A DNA stretch of 64,000 nt, taken from positions 186,001-250,000 of the forward strand of contig NZ_WMBA01000002.1 in the NCBI RefSeq assembly GCF_009707865.1. Reading direction: 5' to 3'. A model generated the notes under the pieces. That model was given only the letters and a program-made list of their open reading frames with translations. It did not search any database and had not been told where the DNA came from. This stretch comes from Amycolatopsis pithecellobii. Lineage in GTDB: Bacteria > Actinomycetota > Actinomycetes > Mycobacteriales > Pseudonocardiaceae. The position numbers and the translations under genes are program-made. Shown in pieces: positions 55,301 to 62,987 of this stretch. Each line of letters opens with the position of its first letter. The stretch's first letter is position 1.

Positions 55301-55579
55301 TCAGTGCGGTCGGTATGCGTCCCGGCGGTGCGCGACCGCGAGGACGGTGATCGTGCGTTCGTGGTCGTCGATCGAGTACAAAGCTCGGTAGTCGCCGCGG
55401 CGGGTTGTCCAGACCTCGTTGAATGGTTCGTCGAGCGGTTTACCCAGGCGATACGGGTTTCCGGCGACGGGACCGATCAGGTGCTCGTACAGCGCTGTGG
55501 CGGCGGATAGGGGCAGCTTGGCCAGCCTTCGACGTGCGGCGGGCGAGAACTCGACAGCGTAGAGCGCAGCCTGGCTCAT
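55301..55579 (-). CDS. RelE/ParE-family toxin
   Basis: A 92-residue basic protein: YAVEFSPAARRRLAKLPLSAATALYEHLIGPVAGNPYRLGKPLDEPFNEVWTTRRGDYRALYSIDDHERTITVLAVAHRRDAYR. This is the RelE/ParE fold, with GDYRALYSID and VLAVAHRRDAYR as diagnostic strands. Acts as an mRNA interferase or gyrase poison. ATG 55579 overlaps the antitoxin stop (ATGA). Confidence 0.88.
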   Translation of the reverse strand: MSQAALYAVEFSPAARRRLAKLPLSAATALYEHLIGPVAGNPYRLGKPLDEPFNEVWTTRRGDYRALYSIDDHERTITVLAVAHRRDAYRPH

Positions 55580-55869
55580 TCGCCGACATCGTGACGGGCG
55601 GCCAGGTCCGCGGCGATGTCCGCGGAGGAGAACACCCGGCCCGCGCGGGCGTCGGCCAAGCCTTCGGCCAGGTCGCGAACGAGGTCGGTGTCGGACAGGA
55701 CATCGATCGTCTCGCGGAGCCTTTCGAGTTCACCCGAGGGCACGAGGTCCGCGACGTGCTTGCCGTGGGCGACCACGGACACGGTCTCGCCGTGCTCAGT
55801 GCGTCGCACCACGTCAACCCAGGAAGGCTGGTCCTCGGCTTGCACCGTCGTGCCTGCTGGTTCGCTCAC
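55576..55869 (-). CDS. Phd/YefM-type antitoxin
   Basis: A 97-residue protein from GTG 55869: SWVDVVRRTEHGETVSVVAHGKHVADLVPSGELERLRETIDVL is the DNA-binding Phd/YefM-like N-terminal part, followed by an acidic tail that would cover the toxin. Partner of the downstream RelE-like gene, probably autoregulated. Confidence 0.85.
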   Translation of the reverse strand: MSEPAGTTVQAEDQPSWVDVVRRTEHGETVSVVAHGKHVADLVPSGELERLRETIDVLSDTDLVRDLAEGLADARAGRVFSSADIAADLAARHDVGE

Positions 55870-56089
55870 AGCATCAACGATACGGGTACGCGCAACACAC
55901 AACGCTGATTGGCGAGGCGGGCCCGCCCTGGTGCGAACCCGCCTCACCTCGAAGCACCAGCGCGGTGGTCATCGTTTCGCCGGCCTTGACAGCATCGTTC
56001 ACCGCGAGTTGGTCAGCCCGGCCGCACGGGCGCACCCTGCCGAGGCACAGCGCGGCGGGCAGGCGCGAGTGACACGTACGCCTCAACGC

Positions 56090-56200
56090 TGTCACACCTG
56101 TCACCCTGTCACTTTATGGCATCTGACCTGCGGAGACAGGTGTGACAAGAGTGTGACGGCGGGGTGTGACAGTTAGTCCCCGCACTAATTTCCTGTCACA
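56090..56200. repeat. Cluster of TGTGAC/TGTCAC motifs with long inverted repeat
   Basis: Seven copies of TGTCAC or TGTGAC lie within 111 bp (56090, 56099, 56107, 56141, 56152, 56165, 56194). The outer pair forms a 13-bp perfect inverted repeat (TGTCACACCTGTC at 56090-56102; GACAGGTGTGACA at 56135-56147). Spacing is irregular. Such iteron-like arrays act as replication or excision protein sites, or as operators. Confidence 0.6.
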
Positions 56201-56353
56201 GGGTCATCAGACTGGAACAGGCGGGGATATTAGCAGCCTGCACGGGGCATGCCCCCTCCTGTTCCAGCGTCTTCGAGCTGGTCGCGGGCAGGGAGGCGAG
56301 TGACGAACTGAGTGACAATCGCCAAGATCACCAGGTCAATCGAGCCCAGCGAG

Positions 56354-56405
56354 TGCCTTACAAGCAAGGGGCCGCAGGTTCGAACCCTGCTGCGCCCACC
56401 CTGTT
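56354..56405. repeat. attR-like copy of the tRNA-Val 3' end
   Basis: Direct repeat of 53611-53662 with one mismatch. It covers the anticodon stem 3' half, T arm and acceptor 3' strand only, so it is not a functional tRNA. It marks the right boundary of the element. Confidence 0.88.
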
Positions 56406-56443
56406 CGGTGGCGTTGCCACCTTCCCGGGTCTTCGTCTCGTTG

Positions 56444-56481
56444 TGGGGGGCGCCCCCCCACACCCCCGCGGTGCGTGCTCC
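56444..56481. repeat. GC-rich interspersed repeat, copy 2
   Basis: Reverse-complement relative of 47696-47735: GCACCGCGGGGGTGTGGGGGGG then CGCCCCCC on the minus strand, with a GGGGGGCG/CGCCCCCC hairpin. Confidence 0.5.
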
Positions 56482-56700
56482 TCGCCTTGGCGGGCGCTGG
56501 GGACGTTGGGCTTGGACCAGCGTCGGGTTTGAATTGCACCGTGTCCTTCGGTATGGGCATGCGGGTGTTAAGGGGCATTGGGGGGTGCTGTTTTGATCGA
56601 TCCCGGCGCGAGTGGTAGCGGGGGTGGTTGCTGCGTGCCCAGGATGTGCGCGCAATTGTCTCCGCCACGCCACGAGCGTGGTCTACGGAACGGGAATGAC

Positions 56701-56907
56701 ATGAAAATTGGGTTCGTAACCGCCGCGGCGGCTGGAGTTCTCATCGCGGCGGTGGCGTCGGTCGCCGCCGCGGCCACTTCCGCGGAGCCCCCGCAGGAGC
56801 ACAGCCACGAGGGCATTCTGGCTGAAGTCCCCCAGGAGCACAGCCACCAGGGGTTCGTTCTGGCGGAGGTTCCGCAGGAGCACAGCCATGAAAACATTCT
56901 GAACTGA
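56701..56907 (+). CDS. Small secreted peptide with three PQEHSH repeats
   Basis: A 68-residue precursor. Residues 1-25 form a signal peptide (MKIGFVTAAAAGVLIAAVASVAAAA). The rest is three tandem 13-14-residue units: AEPPQEHSHEGIL, AEVPQEHSHQGFVL and AEVPQEHSHENIL, then Asn. Each unit carries His-Ser-His. The DNA repeats are diverged at wobble positions. ATG 56701 is used, with GGGAA upstream; the frame extends to 56578 without support. A terminator follows. Could be a metal-binding secreted peptide or a precursor cut into three. No modification enzyme is adjacent. Confidence 0.75.
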   Translation: MKIGFVTAAAAGVLIAAVASVAAAATSAEPPQEHSHEGILAEVPQEHSHQGFVLAEVPQEHSHENILN

Positions 56908-56927
56908 CCAGAAGCGACTGATCCCGG

Positions 56928-56970
56928 CGCCGTCACCTTGCCGCAGACGAAGCGAGGTGACGGCGTTTTT
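56928..56970 (+). terminator. Rho-independent terminator after the repeat peptide
   Basis: CGCCGTCACCT (56928-56938) and AGGTGACGGCG (56955-56965) form a perfect 11-bp stem directly followed by TTTTT. It ends the peptide gene and implies a short monocistronic transcript. Confidence 0.85.
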
Positions 56971-56981
56971 CGCGCCAGGAG

Positions 56982-58166
56982 TCAGAAAAGCCCGTTCACC
57001 GGCGGTTCTTCACCGGTCAGGTGGTAGGCGCCTGCCACCGCGGCCTTCCACTGCCTGGGATTGTGATTCGCGATGGTGCGGGCGTTGCGCCAGTGCCGGT
57101 CGAAGCCGCGGTCCCGGCTGGTCGCGGCACCACCCCCGACATCGAACAGCAACTCGGCCGCCCGCAGCGCCGATTCGACGGCGACCACGCCGGCCTGCGC
57201 CACGACGACAGCAGCCTCCGCGCCTGCCTTCCGCGCCCGTGGACCACTCAGCCCACGCACGCCGTCCAGTGCCTCAGCGGCCAGCAACACCGCCGCCCGC
57301 GCGGCATGCGCTCTCGCGGCGATCTCGCCCACCGTCTCCCGCACGTACGGGTCCTCGACGCTGGTGCCGGCCGTGCTGTGCTTGATGGGCCGCGCCCCGT
57401 CCCGTGCGAAGGCGATCGCGTCGTCGAGCGCCGCGGCGGCGATGCCCGCCTCCACCGCCGCCAAATAGAGCTGTGCGAACGAATCCGGCCACGGGTTGGC
57501 CGGCCGGACCTCGTCCCAGGCCACGATCTCGTCGGCGGAGACGCGCACGTCCACCAGGCGCGTGGTGCCGCTCGCCGTCAGTCGCTGGCCGATCGCGTCG
57601 AAATCGTCGAGTCGGTGCACACCTTCGCGATCGACGGGGACCGTGAAGCCCAGTACCCTCCCGTTTTCGTCCGTGGCGTTACCCGAAAACCAGTGCGCGT
57701 ACAACGCACCCGTCGAGTAATACTTTTCGCCGTTCAGCACATAGCCATCGCCCTCACGTCGCAGTGTGGTGTTGACGGACCCGTTGGCGCCACCGGTGCG
57801 TTCGTTGCTGGTGCCGGCGAAAAGGTCGCCGTCGCACAACCGTCGCAGGGTCAACGTCCGCTGCGGCAGGCTGGGGAAGCCGGCCACCCGGTTGGCGACG
57901 ATGAAGCTCATGCGCAGTGCCTGAGCCACACTGGAATCGGCCCGGGCGATGGCCAGGATCAGATCGGTCACCTCACGCACCGAGCCGCCCGCGCCGCCAT
58001 CCTCTTTCGCCACCCCAACGAGCGTGATCCGCTGTTCGGCCAGCGCGCGGACCTCGGCGAACGGGTGATCGCGGGAGCGTTCGCGTGCCGCGGCGCCGGC
58101 GGCGAGGGTGCCGAGAATGGGGGAAATGGCGGAGCGGATGCCTTCGACCGTGGGGGCGGTGATCAC
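56982..58166 (-). CDS. SfnB/DszC-like flavin-dependent monooxygenase (acyl-CoA dehydrogenase fold)
   Basis: A 394-residue acyl-CoA dehydrogenase-fold protein: HPFAEVRALAEQRITLVGVAKEDGGAGGS, GDLFAGTSNERTGGANGSVNTTLRREGDGYVLNGEKYYSTGALYAHWFSGNATDENGRVLGFTVPVDREGV. The KYYSTGALYAHW block is typical of SfnB/DszC-type sulfur-acquisition monooxygenases, which need FMNH2 from a reductase. Start GTG 58166 is inferred from family length; the ribosome site is weak and the open frame extends upstream. Confidence 0.82.
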   Translation of the reverse strand: MITAPTVEGIRSAISPILGTLAAGAAARERSRDHPFAEVRALAEQRITLVGVAKEDGGAGGSVREVTDLILAIARADSSVAQALRMSFIVANRVAGFPSLPQRTLTLRRLCDGDLFAGTSNERTGGANGSVNTTLRREGDGYVLNGEKYYSTGALYAHWFSGNATDENGRVLGFTVPVDREGVHRLDDFDAIGQRLTASGTTRLVDVRVSADEIVAWDEVRPANPWPDSFAQLYLAAVEAGIAAAALDDAIAFARDGARPIKHSTAGTSVEDPYVRETVGEIAARAHAARAAVLLAAEALDGVRGLSGPRARKAGAEAAVVVAQAGVVAVESALRAAELLFDVGGGAATSRDRGFDRHWRNARTIANHNPRQWKAAVAGAYHLTGEEPPVNGLF

Positions 58167-58215
58167 CGTCGGAATATACGGCGGGGACAGTCGAGGGTGC
58201 CGACCCGGTCGACGT

Positions 58216-58551
58216 CTGTCTACAAAGGACAGCTTGGTTGGCGCTCGGTTCCGCGATGTCCCGTTCACCGCGAAGTTCGTCCCCACCAACCCCCGCTGCC
58301 TTCCTGGCTCGGAATCCGGCGCGGTGCCGCTTTCGGTAAGCGCTTTCACCGGGGTGGCCACGACGGAGAACACCACCACGACCGTCAACGCCGGTGAGTT
58401 GCTGATCAGCGTGGAGAACCAGAACGTCACGCTTCCGTGGCCGGTCATGCTGCCCGACACCTCGATGCTCCAGACCTCCGGCAACCTCAACCCGGTCACC
58501 GTCACCGGCACCCGAGCCGGCAACCCCGGCTGGACCCCCGCCGTGATCGAC
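58216..58551 (+). pseudogene. Fragment of a large secreted protein
   Basis: The frame contains FTAKFVPTNPRCLPGSESGAVPLSV and GELLISVENQNVTLPWPVMLP ... SGNLNPVTVTGTRAGNPGW, which resembles a C-terminal repeat of actinobacterial extracellular proteins encoded beside Pst-type ABC transporters. It lacks a start and runs directly into the next relic. Confidence 0.5.
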
Positions 58552-59577
58552 AAGCTCGTCGCGCAGAGCGCTCCTGCTGGTCCTGCTCGCGCCGACCGCG
58601 CTCGCCCAAACCCCGCCGCCGACGGACGGGTGACCTTCGGGGTCCGGCCCGCCACCGCGCAGGCACCCGACAACCGCAGCGGCTTCACCTACAGCGCGAC
58701 CCCCGGCGCGCGCCTTGTCAACCATCTCGCGGTGTCCAATGTGGGCGAACACCCGCTGAATCTGCGGATCTACCCCAGTGACGCGTTCAACACGCCCGAA
58801 GCCGGGTTCGATCTCCTTGCCACCAACCGGAAATCCGTCGATCTCGGCACATGAGTCGTGCCGGGTCGAGATGTCGTGTCGGTGCCGCCCCGCTCGCCCG
58901 CGATCGTCCCGTTCACCCTCGACATCACCGCCGGTGCGACGCCCGGCGACCACGCAGGTGGCATCGTCGCGTCGCTCAGCACCGAGGAAACCCAGGCTAA
59001 CGGCCAGAAGGTGACCGTCGAACAGCGCGTCGGCGCACGGATCTACCTGCGGGTCAGCGGCGCGCTGCACCCGGAGCTGACGGTCACCGACCTCACCGCC
59101 GACTATCACGGGAGCGTGTTCGGGCGCGGCGAGGTCACTCCGAACTACGTCGTGCGCAACTCCGGCAACGTGCGGCTGTCCGGTACCCAGTGGGCCAAGG
59201 TGTCCACACCCTGGGGATCCACTGTGGACGGACCGCCGCTCGCGGCCATCCCGGAGCTGTTGCCCGGTTCGTCGATGAAGCTGAGCACGAGGATCGGTGG
59301 GCTGCTGCCGGGCGGCTGGCTGACCGGCACGGTCCACGTGGATCCCGTTGCGGTGCCAGGACATCCGGACCAGCCGGGCCCACCGGGCGAAGGGAACGTG
59401 ACGTTCGCCGCCGTGCCCTGGCTGTACCTCGCCGCACTGGTGGTGCTGTTGCTGGCTTTGCTGTTCTGGCTGTTGCGCCGGCGCCGGCGCCGGCCGCGAG
59501 CCCGGGCTCGTTGTGCTGCCGGGCGAAAGTGCCGACACCGCCCCGATGCGGGAGACGAACGGCGGGTGCCTGCCTGA
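58552..59577 (+). pseudogene. WxL/DUF916-like cell-wall protein gene with nonsense and frameshift lesions
   Basis: From the start a signal peptide can be read only in another frame (ALLLVLLAPTALAQTPPPTDG, about 58570-58632), while the mature part continues in frame 1: RVTFGVRPATAQAPDNRSGFTYSATPGARLVNHLAVSNVGEHPLNLRIYPSDAFNTPEAGFDLLATNRKSVDLGT, then TGA at 58852-58854. The same frame continues VVPGRDVVSVPPRSPAIVPFTLDITAGATPGDHAGG to a C-terminal helix and Arg-rich tail. TGA replaces the expected Trp codon TGG. The protein family is the DUF916-type WxL-associated, membrane-anchored wall protein. Confidence 0.68.
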
Positions 59578-59805
59578 CGCCGACGCCTACAACGCCGTGT
59601 TGCGAGGGAACGGCCTGCCTGGGGATGGGGTGGTGATCACCGCGACCACCAGCGCCGGCAGCTCGCACAAGACTGGTTTCGAGGTGCATCCTTCTGAGAC
59701 GTTGCGCGATTTCGCCGCGGACAACCACACCACGTTCGCCGCGACCATCAGCTGTCGGTGTACTGCGTTGAAGGGGCCGGACATCCCGCCGCCGCGGGAA
59801 GGACT
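59513..59805 (+). pseudogene. Fragment of a hypothetical secreted protein
   Basis: The frame reads ADTAPMRETNGGCLPDADAYNAVLRGNGLPGDGVVITATTSAGSSHKTGFEVHPSETLRDFAADNHTTFAA before homology ends. It overlaps the tail of the previous relic in another frame and has no proper start. A piece of the same decayed cluster. Confidence 0.45.
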
Positions 59806-59888
59806 CGACGCGGCACCAGTGGTAAGCGCCCCGGCCGCCGTTCCCCAAGTTGCCTCGGGAAGCACGAAAAGCGCCGGCTGGAGTGGCG

Positions 59889-60045
59889 ATGGCGGGGGAC
59901 ACCGGTGCGCTGGTGCCGCTGGTGGGCTGGGCGCTCGTGCTGGTCGTCGCCGCCGCCGGTGTGGTCTATACCCATCAGCGTCTCGGCCTGTGGCAGAGCT
60001 GGGTGCTCGGCGCGCCGGGTCTCGCCGTTGCCCAGCCGTTGGAGC
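59889..60045 (+). pseudogene. Fragment with membrane helix
   Basis: MAGDTGALVPLVGWALVLVVAAAGVVYTHQRLGLWQSWVLGAP: one membrane helix followed by a short tail, resembling small sortase-adjacent membrane proteins. It is fused directly into the PstB relic. Confidence 0.4.
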
Positions 60046-60054
60046 TGCCCTGCG

Positions 60055-60624
60055 CCCGACTGGACACCGGCACGCTGGAGGCGCGCGCGGTTTCGGCCTG
60101 GTTCGGCGAGCACAAGGTGCTCGACCGGGTTTCGCTCACCATGCCCGCACACGCGGTCACCGCGCTGATCGGGCCATCCGGCTGCGGCAAGTCGACTTTC
60201 CTGCGGATCCTCAACCGCATGCACGAGCTCATCCCCGGTGCCGCCCTGGCCGGCGAGGTACTGCTGGGCGACACCGACATCTACGGCTCGGTGTGGAAGC
60301 TCACCGAAGTCCGCCGCCATATCGGCATGGTGTTCCAGAAACCCAACCCGTTCCCCGCGATGTCTCGCCCGCGCCGGGCTGTGGCGGGAGGTACGCGACC
60401 TTCTCCGGCAACACGGCGGTGCCCTTTCGGGCGGGCAGCAGCAACGTTTGTGCATCGCGCGGGCGCTCGCCGTACGCCCCGCGGTACTGCTGATGGACGA
60501 GCCGTGCTCGGCGCTGGACCCGACCTCGACCCGCCGCATCGAGGAGACGATCGCGGAGCTGACCAGCGAAGTCACCATCGCCGACGAGCGCACCGCCGAC
60601 TATGTGCACGGCCGGTTCGGCTGA
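60055..60624 (+). pseudogene. PstB-like phosphate ABC transporter ATPase, degraded
   Basis: The N-terminal part [72 protein letters not shown] ... [13 protein letters not shown] is PstB with intact Walker A. After it a frame change and loss of about 25-30 residues occur (near 60365). The C-terminal part [67 protein letters not shown] has signature and Walker B, then about 45 residues including the H-loop (VIVTHNMQQA) are missing before [14 protein letters not shown]. Non-functional. Confidence 0.75.
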
Positions 60625-60684
60625 CGCTGCCAAAGGTCACCGCATGGCGCGGGGAACCGGGTAGGCAGATTACAGTCAAAGATC

Positions 60685-61614
60685 GTGAAGAGGTGGACCC
60701 GGGGCTGGATCATCACGACGGTGGTGCTCGTGCTGGCCGCGGGTGTGGCCTCCGTTGCCGGTTACCGGCTTTTGGTCCCGCCGTCACATGATGAGCACGG
60801 TGTGGCGTCGCCGCAGGATTTCGTGTCCAGGCAAGAACTCCAGGCCGGACCGCTGGCGCCCGCGCCGCCGCCGGGATCATGGCGCGTCGACTGTGGCCGC
60901 AACGCCGGCGGCATGCACAACTCGGACAACCTCGTCGCCAGTCCAGGGGAACCGGGCGACGCCCATCACGTGCACGACTACGTCGGGAACCTGTCCGCGA
61001 ATGCCTTCTCCACCAACGAAAGTCTGGCGAGCGCGGGTACCACCTGTGCGGCAGGGGACAAGTCCGTGTACTACTGGCCGGTGCTTCGGGTGGCGGGACA
61101 GATCGTGGTGCCGGACTCGGTGACGATCTCCTATCAGGGCAATCCGGTCAGCAATGTCGTTGCGATGCCACGGTTCCTGCGCGCCAGCTCCGGCAACGCG
61201 CGCGGTTTTTCCAGCGGTGGCAAGCTGACCGAGCATGTCCAGTGGAGCTGTTCCGGTGCGGGCGGGCATGTCGCCCGGCGGTATCCGCACTGCGACGCCG
61301 GGGAACAGGTGTTGCGACTGTTCGATTTTCCGAGTTGCTGGAACGGGCTGACCATCGACAGTCCCGATCATCGGTCACAAATGATCTTTCCCGACAGTGC
61401 CGGAAATTGCCCGATCGGCACGTTTCCGGTACCCCGACTGCACATCCGGCTTGCTTATTCGGTGCCTGCTGGCGTGAACTACGCCATCGACACATTTTCC
61501 GAAGAGAAGAACTCACCGATCGCCGATCACTCCGACTACGTCGATGTCATGCCCGACGCCCTGATGAACGAGGTTGTGACCTGCGTCAACTCGGGACGGC
61601 AGTGTGTGGCCTGA
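60685..61614 (+). CDS. DUF1996 domain protein, membrane-anchored/secreted
   Basis: A 309-residue protein from GTG 60685 with an N-terminal helix (IITTVVLVLAAGVASVAGYRLLV) and then a DUF1996 domain: HHVHDYVGNLSANAFSTNESL, CSVYYWP-like DKSVYYWPVLRVAG, HVQWSCSGAGGHVARRYPHCDAG, FDFPSCWNG, HRSQMIFPDSAGNCPIGTFPVPRLHIRLAY. Several conserved Cys could form disulfides. The family is found in fungi and actinobacteria; function unknown. It ends 4 bp before the in-frame ATG of the sigma gene, suggesting one transcript. Confidence 0.8.
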   Translation: MKRWTRGWIITTVVLVLAAGVASVAGYRLLVPPSHDEHGVASPQDFVSRQELQAGPLAPAPPPGSWRVDCGRNAGGMHNSDNLVASPGEPGDAHHVHDYVGNLSANAFSTNESLASAGTTCAAGDKSVYYWPVLRVAGQIVVPDSVTISYQGNPVSNVVAMPRFLRASSGNARGFSSGGKLTEHVQWSCSGAGGHVARRYPHCDAGEQVLRLFDFPSCWNGLTIDSPDHRSQMIFPDSAGNCPIGTFPVPRLHIRLAYSVPAGVNYAIDTFSEEKNSPIADHSDYVDVMPDALMNEVVTCVNSGRQCVA

Positions 61615-61635
61615 GACATGGGGAGGAAACAGCCG

Positions 61636-62175
61636 ATGGCCGGGTTGAGGACACGTCCTCGCGAGGTCGCAGACGAAGCGCTCGTGCGCACCGTGTTCCA
61701 GGAGCACGGCAATGCCATGCTCGGGTACGCAACCCGGTTGCTGGCGGACAGGCCGGCGGCCGAGGACGTCGTCCAGGAGGCGCTGGTGCGTGCCTGGCGG
61801 AATCCGGAGATCCTGGTCAACGGCAAGGGTTCGACTCGGGCCTGGCTGCTCACGGTCGTGCGGAACCTGGTGATCGACTCGGTGCGGGCACGCAAGGCTC
61901 GCCCGCCTGAGGTGGCGGAAACGCCGACGACTGTTCCCATCGAGCGCGATCACTCGGATAATGTGGTCAACTCGATGACCGTACTGTCCGCGCTGGACAG
62001 CCTCTCGCCGGAGCATCGCGAGGTGCTCGAGCAGACGTACCTGCGCGGCCGGTCGATCGACGAGGCCGCGAGGGAACTGGGCATCCCGCCGGGCACGGTG
62101 AAGTCGCGGTCATACTACGGGCTGCGGGCCTTGCGAGAGATCTTCAAGGCGGACCGGGTGGAGGAAGCCGCATGA
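61636..62175 (+). CDS. ECF sigma factor, SigL-like
   Basis: A 179-residue ECF sigma: region 2 (VFQEHGNAMLGYATRLLADRPAAEDVVQEALVRAWRNPEIL ... ARAWLLTVVRNLVIDSVRARKARP) and region 4 (LSALDSLSPEHREVLEQTYLRGRSIDEAARELGIPPGTVKSRSYYGLRALREIF). It resembles mycobacterial SigL. ATG 61636 has GGGGAGG upstream; ATG 61618 is the alternative. Coupled to the anti-sigma gene by ATGA. Confidence 0.93.
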   Translation: MAGLRTRPREVADEALVRTVFQEHGNAMLGYATRLLADRPAAEDVVQEALVRAWRNPEILVNGKGSTRAWLLTVVRNLVIDSVRARKARPPEVAETPTTVPIERDHSDNVVNSMTVLSALDSLSPEHREVLEQTYLRGRSIDEAARELGIPPGTVKSRSYYGLRALREIFKADRVEEAA

Positions 62176-62876
62176 GTGAGCCGCATGAGCTTCATGTGGA
62201 CCTCGTCGAATACCTCTTCGGTGAGCCGAGTGAGCAGGATCGCCTGACCGTCGAGGCCCACCTTGCCGCGTGCGCGCAGTGCCGCGAGGAGGTCGACTCC
62301 TTGACCGAAATGCAGACCCAGCTTTCCGCGGTGCCGCCGGAGGCCATGCTGGACGGCCCGCCACCGGACGCGGACCTGTTGTTGCAGCGGGCTCTTCGTC
62401 AGGTCCGGAAGGAATCGGCGGGGGTCCGCACTCGTAACCGGACGTTCGCGGCCGCGGCCGCCGTGGTCGTGGCCGCCGCCGCGATCGGGGTCGGCGTGCT
62501 GGTCGGCAGGACGACGGCCGGGACATCTTCGCCGATCGCGGCACCGCCGCCGGCTTCGGTGCGGCCCACGGGTGCCCGGTTCGCCAGCGGCACCGACGCG
62601 GCGACCGGGGCACGGCTGACCGTGGGTGTCACGCCCGCGGCAGGCTGGGTGCGCGTCAACGCTTCGGTCACCGGAATCCCGGCGGGGCAACGTTGCCGGG
62701 TCGTCGTGGTGGGCAAGGACGGCGCCCGCGAGGTAGCCGGAAGTTGGCTTGTTTCGCCGAAAGCGGCGAATGAGGGCGTGAACCTGGACGGTTCGGCGCT
62801 GATCGACCCGGCGAATGTCGCGGCTGTACTGGTCGAGAACACCGACGGGAAGCAGTTCGTGCAGGTCAAGGTTTGA
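62172..62876 (+). CDS. Zinc-binding anti-sigma factor
   Basis: A 234-residue protein. Residues 1-40 hold the ZAS motif HLAACAQCREEVDSL (His-x3-Cys-x2-Cys), which binds the ECF sigma; then a membrane helix (TFAAAAAVVVAAAAIGVGVLVG), and an extracytoplasmic domain of 120 residues that can sense the outer signal. Overlaps the sigma gene stop by ATGA. The architecture matches RslA, the redox-sensitive partner of SigL. Confidence 0.9.
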   Translation: MSEPHELHVDLVEYLFGEPSEQDRLTVEAHLAACAQCREEVDSLTEMQTQLSAVPPEAMLDGPPPDADLLLQRALRQVRKESAGVRTRNRTFAAAAAVVVAAAAIGVGVLVGRTTAGTSSPIAAPPPASVRPTGARFASGTDAATGARLTVGVTPAAGWVRVNASVTGIPAGQRCRVVVVGKDGAREVAGSWLVSPKAANEGVNLDGSALIDPANVAAVLVENTDGKQFVQVKV

Positions 62877-62885
62877 ACCATCTGA

Positions 62886-62901
62886 TGTGAGACAGGTCAC
62901 A
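62886..62901. promoter_or_regulatory. CRP-type site
   Basis: TGTGAGACAGGTCACA matches the CRP/GlxR consensus TGTGA-N6-TCACA exactly, and the dyad extends to 8-bp arms (TGATGTGA ... TCACATCA, 62883-62904). It lies just upstream of the ECF promoter of the lipoprotein gene. Confidence 0.6.
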
Positions 62902-62910
62902 TCAACTGAT

Positions 62911-62937
62911 TGAACGTTACCCGGTCGGGTCGCCGTC
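62911..62937 (+). promoter_or_regulatory. ECF-type promoter
   Basis: TGAACG (-35, 62911-62916) and CGTC (-10, 62934-62937) separated by 17 bp match the SigL-type ECF consensus. It is 50 bp upstream of the lipoprotein gene, just downstream of the sigma/anti-sigma operon, so it is the probable target of that sigma factor. Confidence 0.6.
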
Positions 62938-62987
62938 TACTCCCCAGAGAACGGTCAGATCCGGTCCCTACAAGGGGGTTTTCTGAA

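Larger units (their letters stand above)
55870..56700. other. Right end of element and adjacent intergenic region
   Basis: 831 bp without a convincing gene. It holds the TGTGAC array, attR and a GC-rich repeat. Several frames are open but none resembles a known protein. Confidence 0.5.

Noticed and set aside
56341-56400. A second tRNA-Val gene
   Set aside because: Only the 3' half of the tRNA is present; acceptor 5' strand and D arm are missing, so it is an attachment-site copy.
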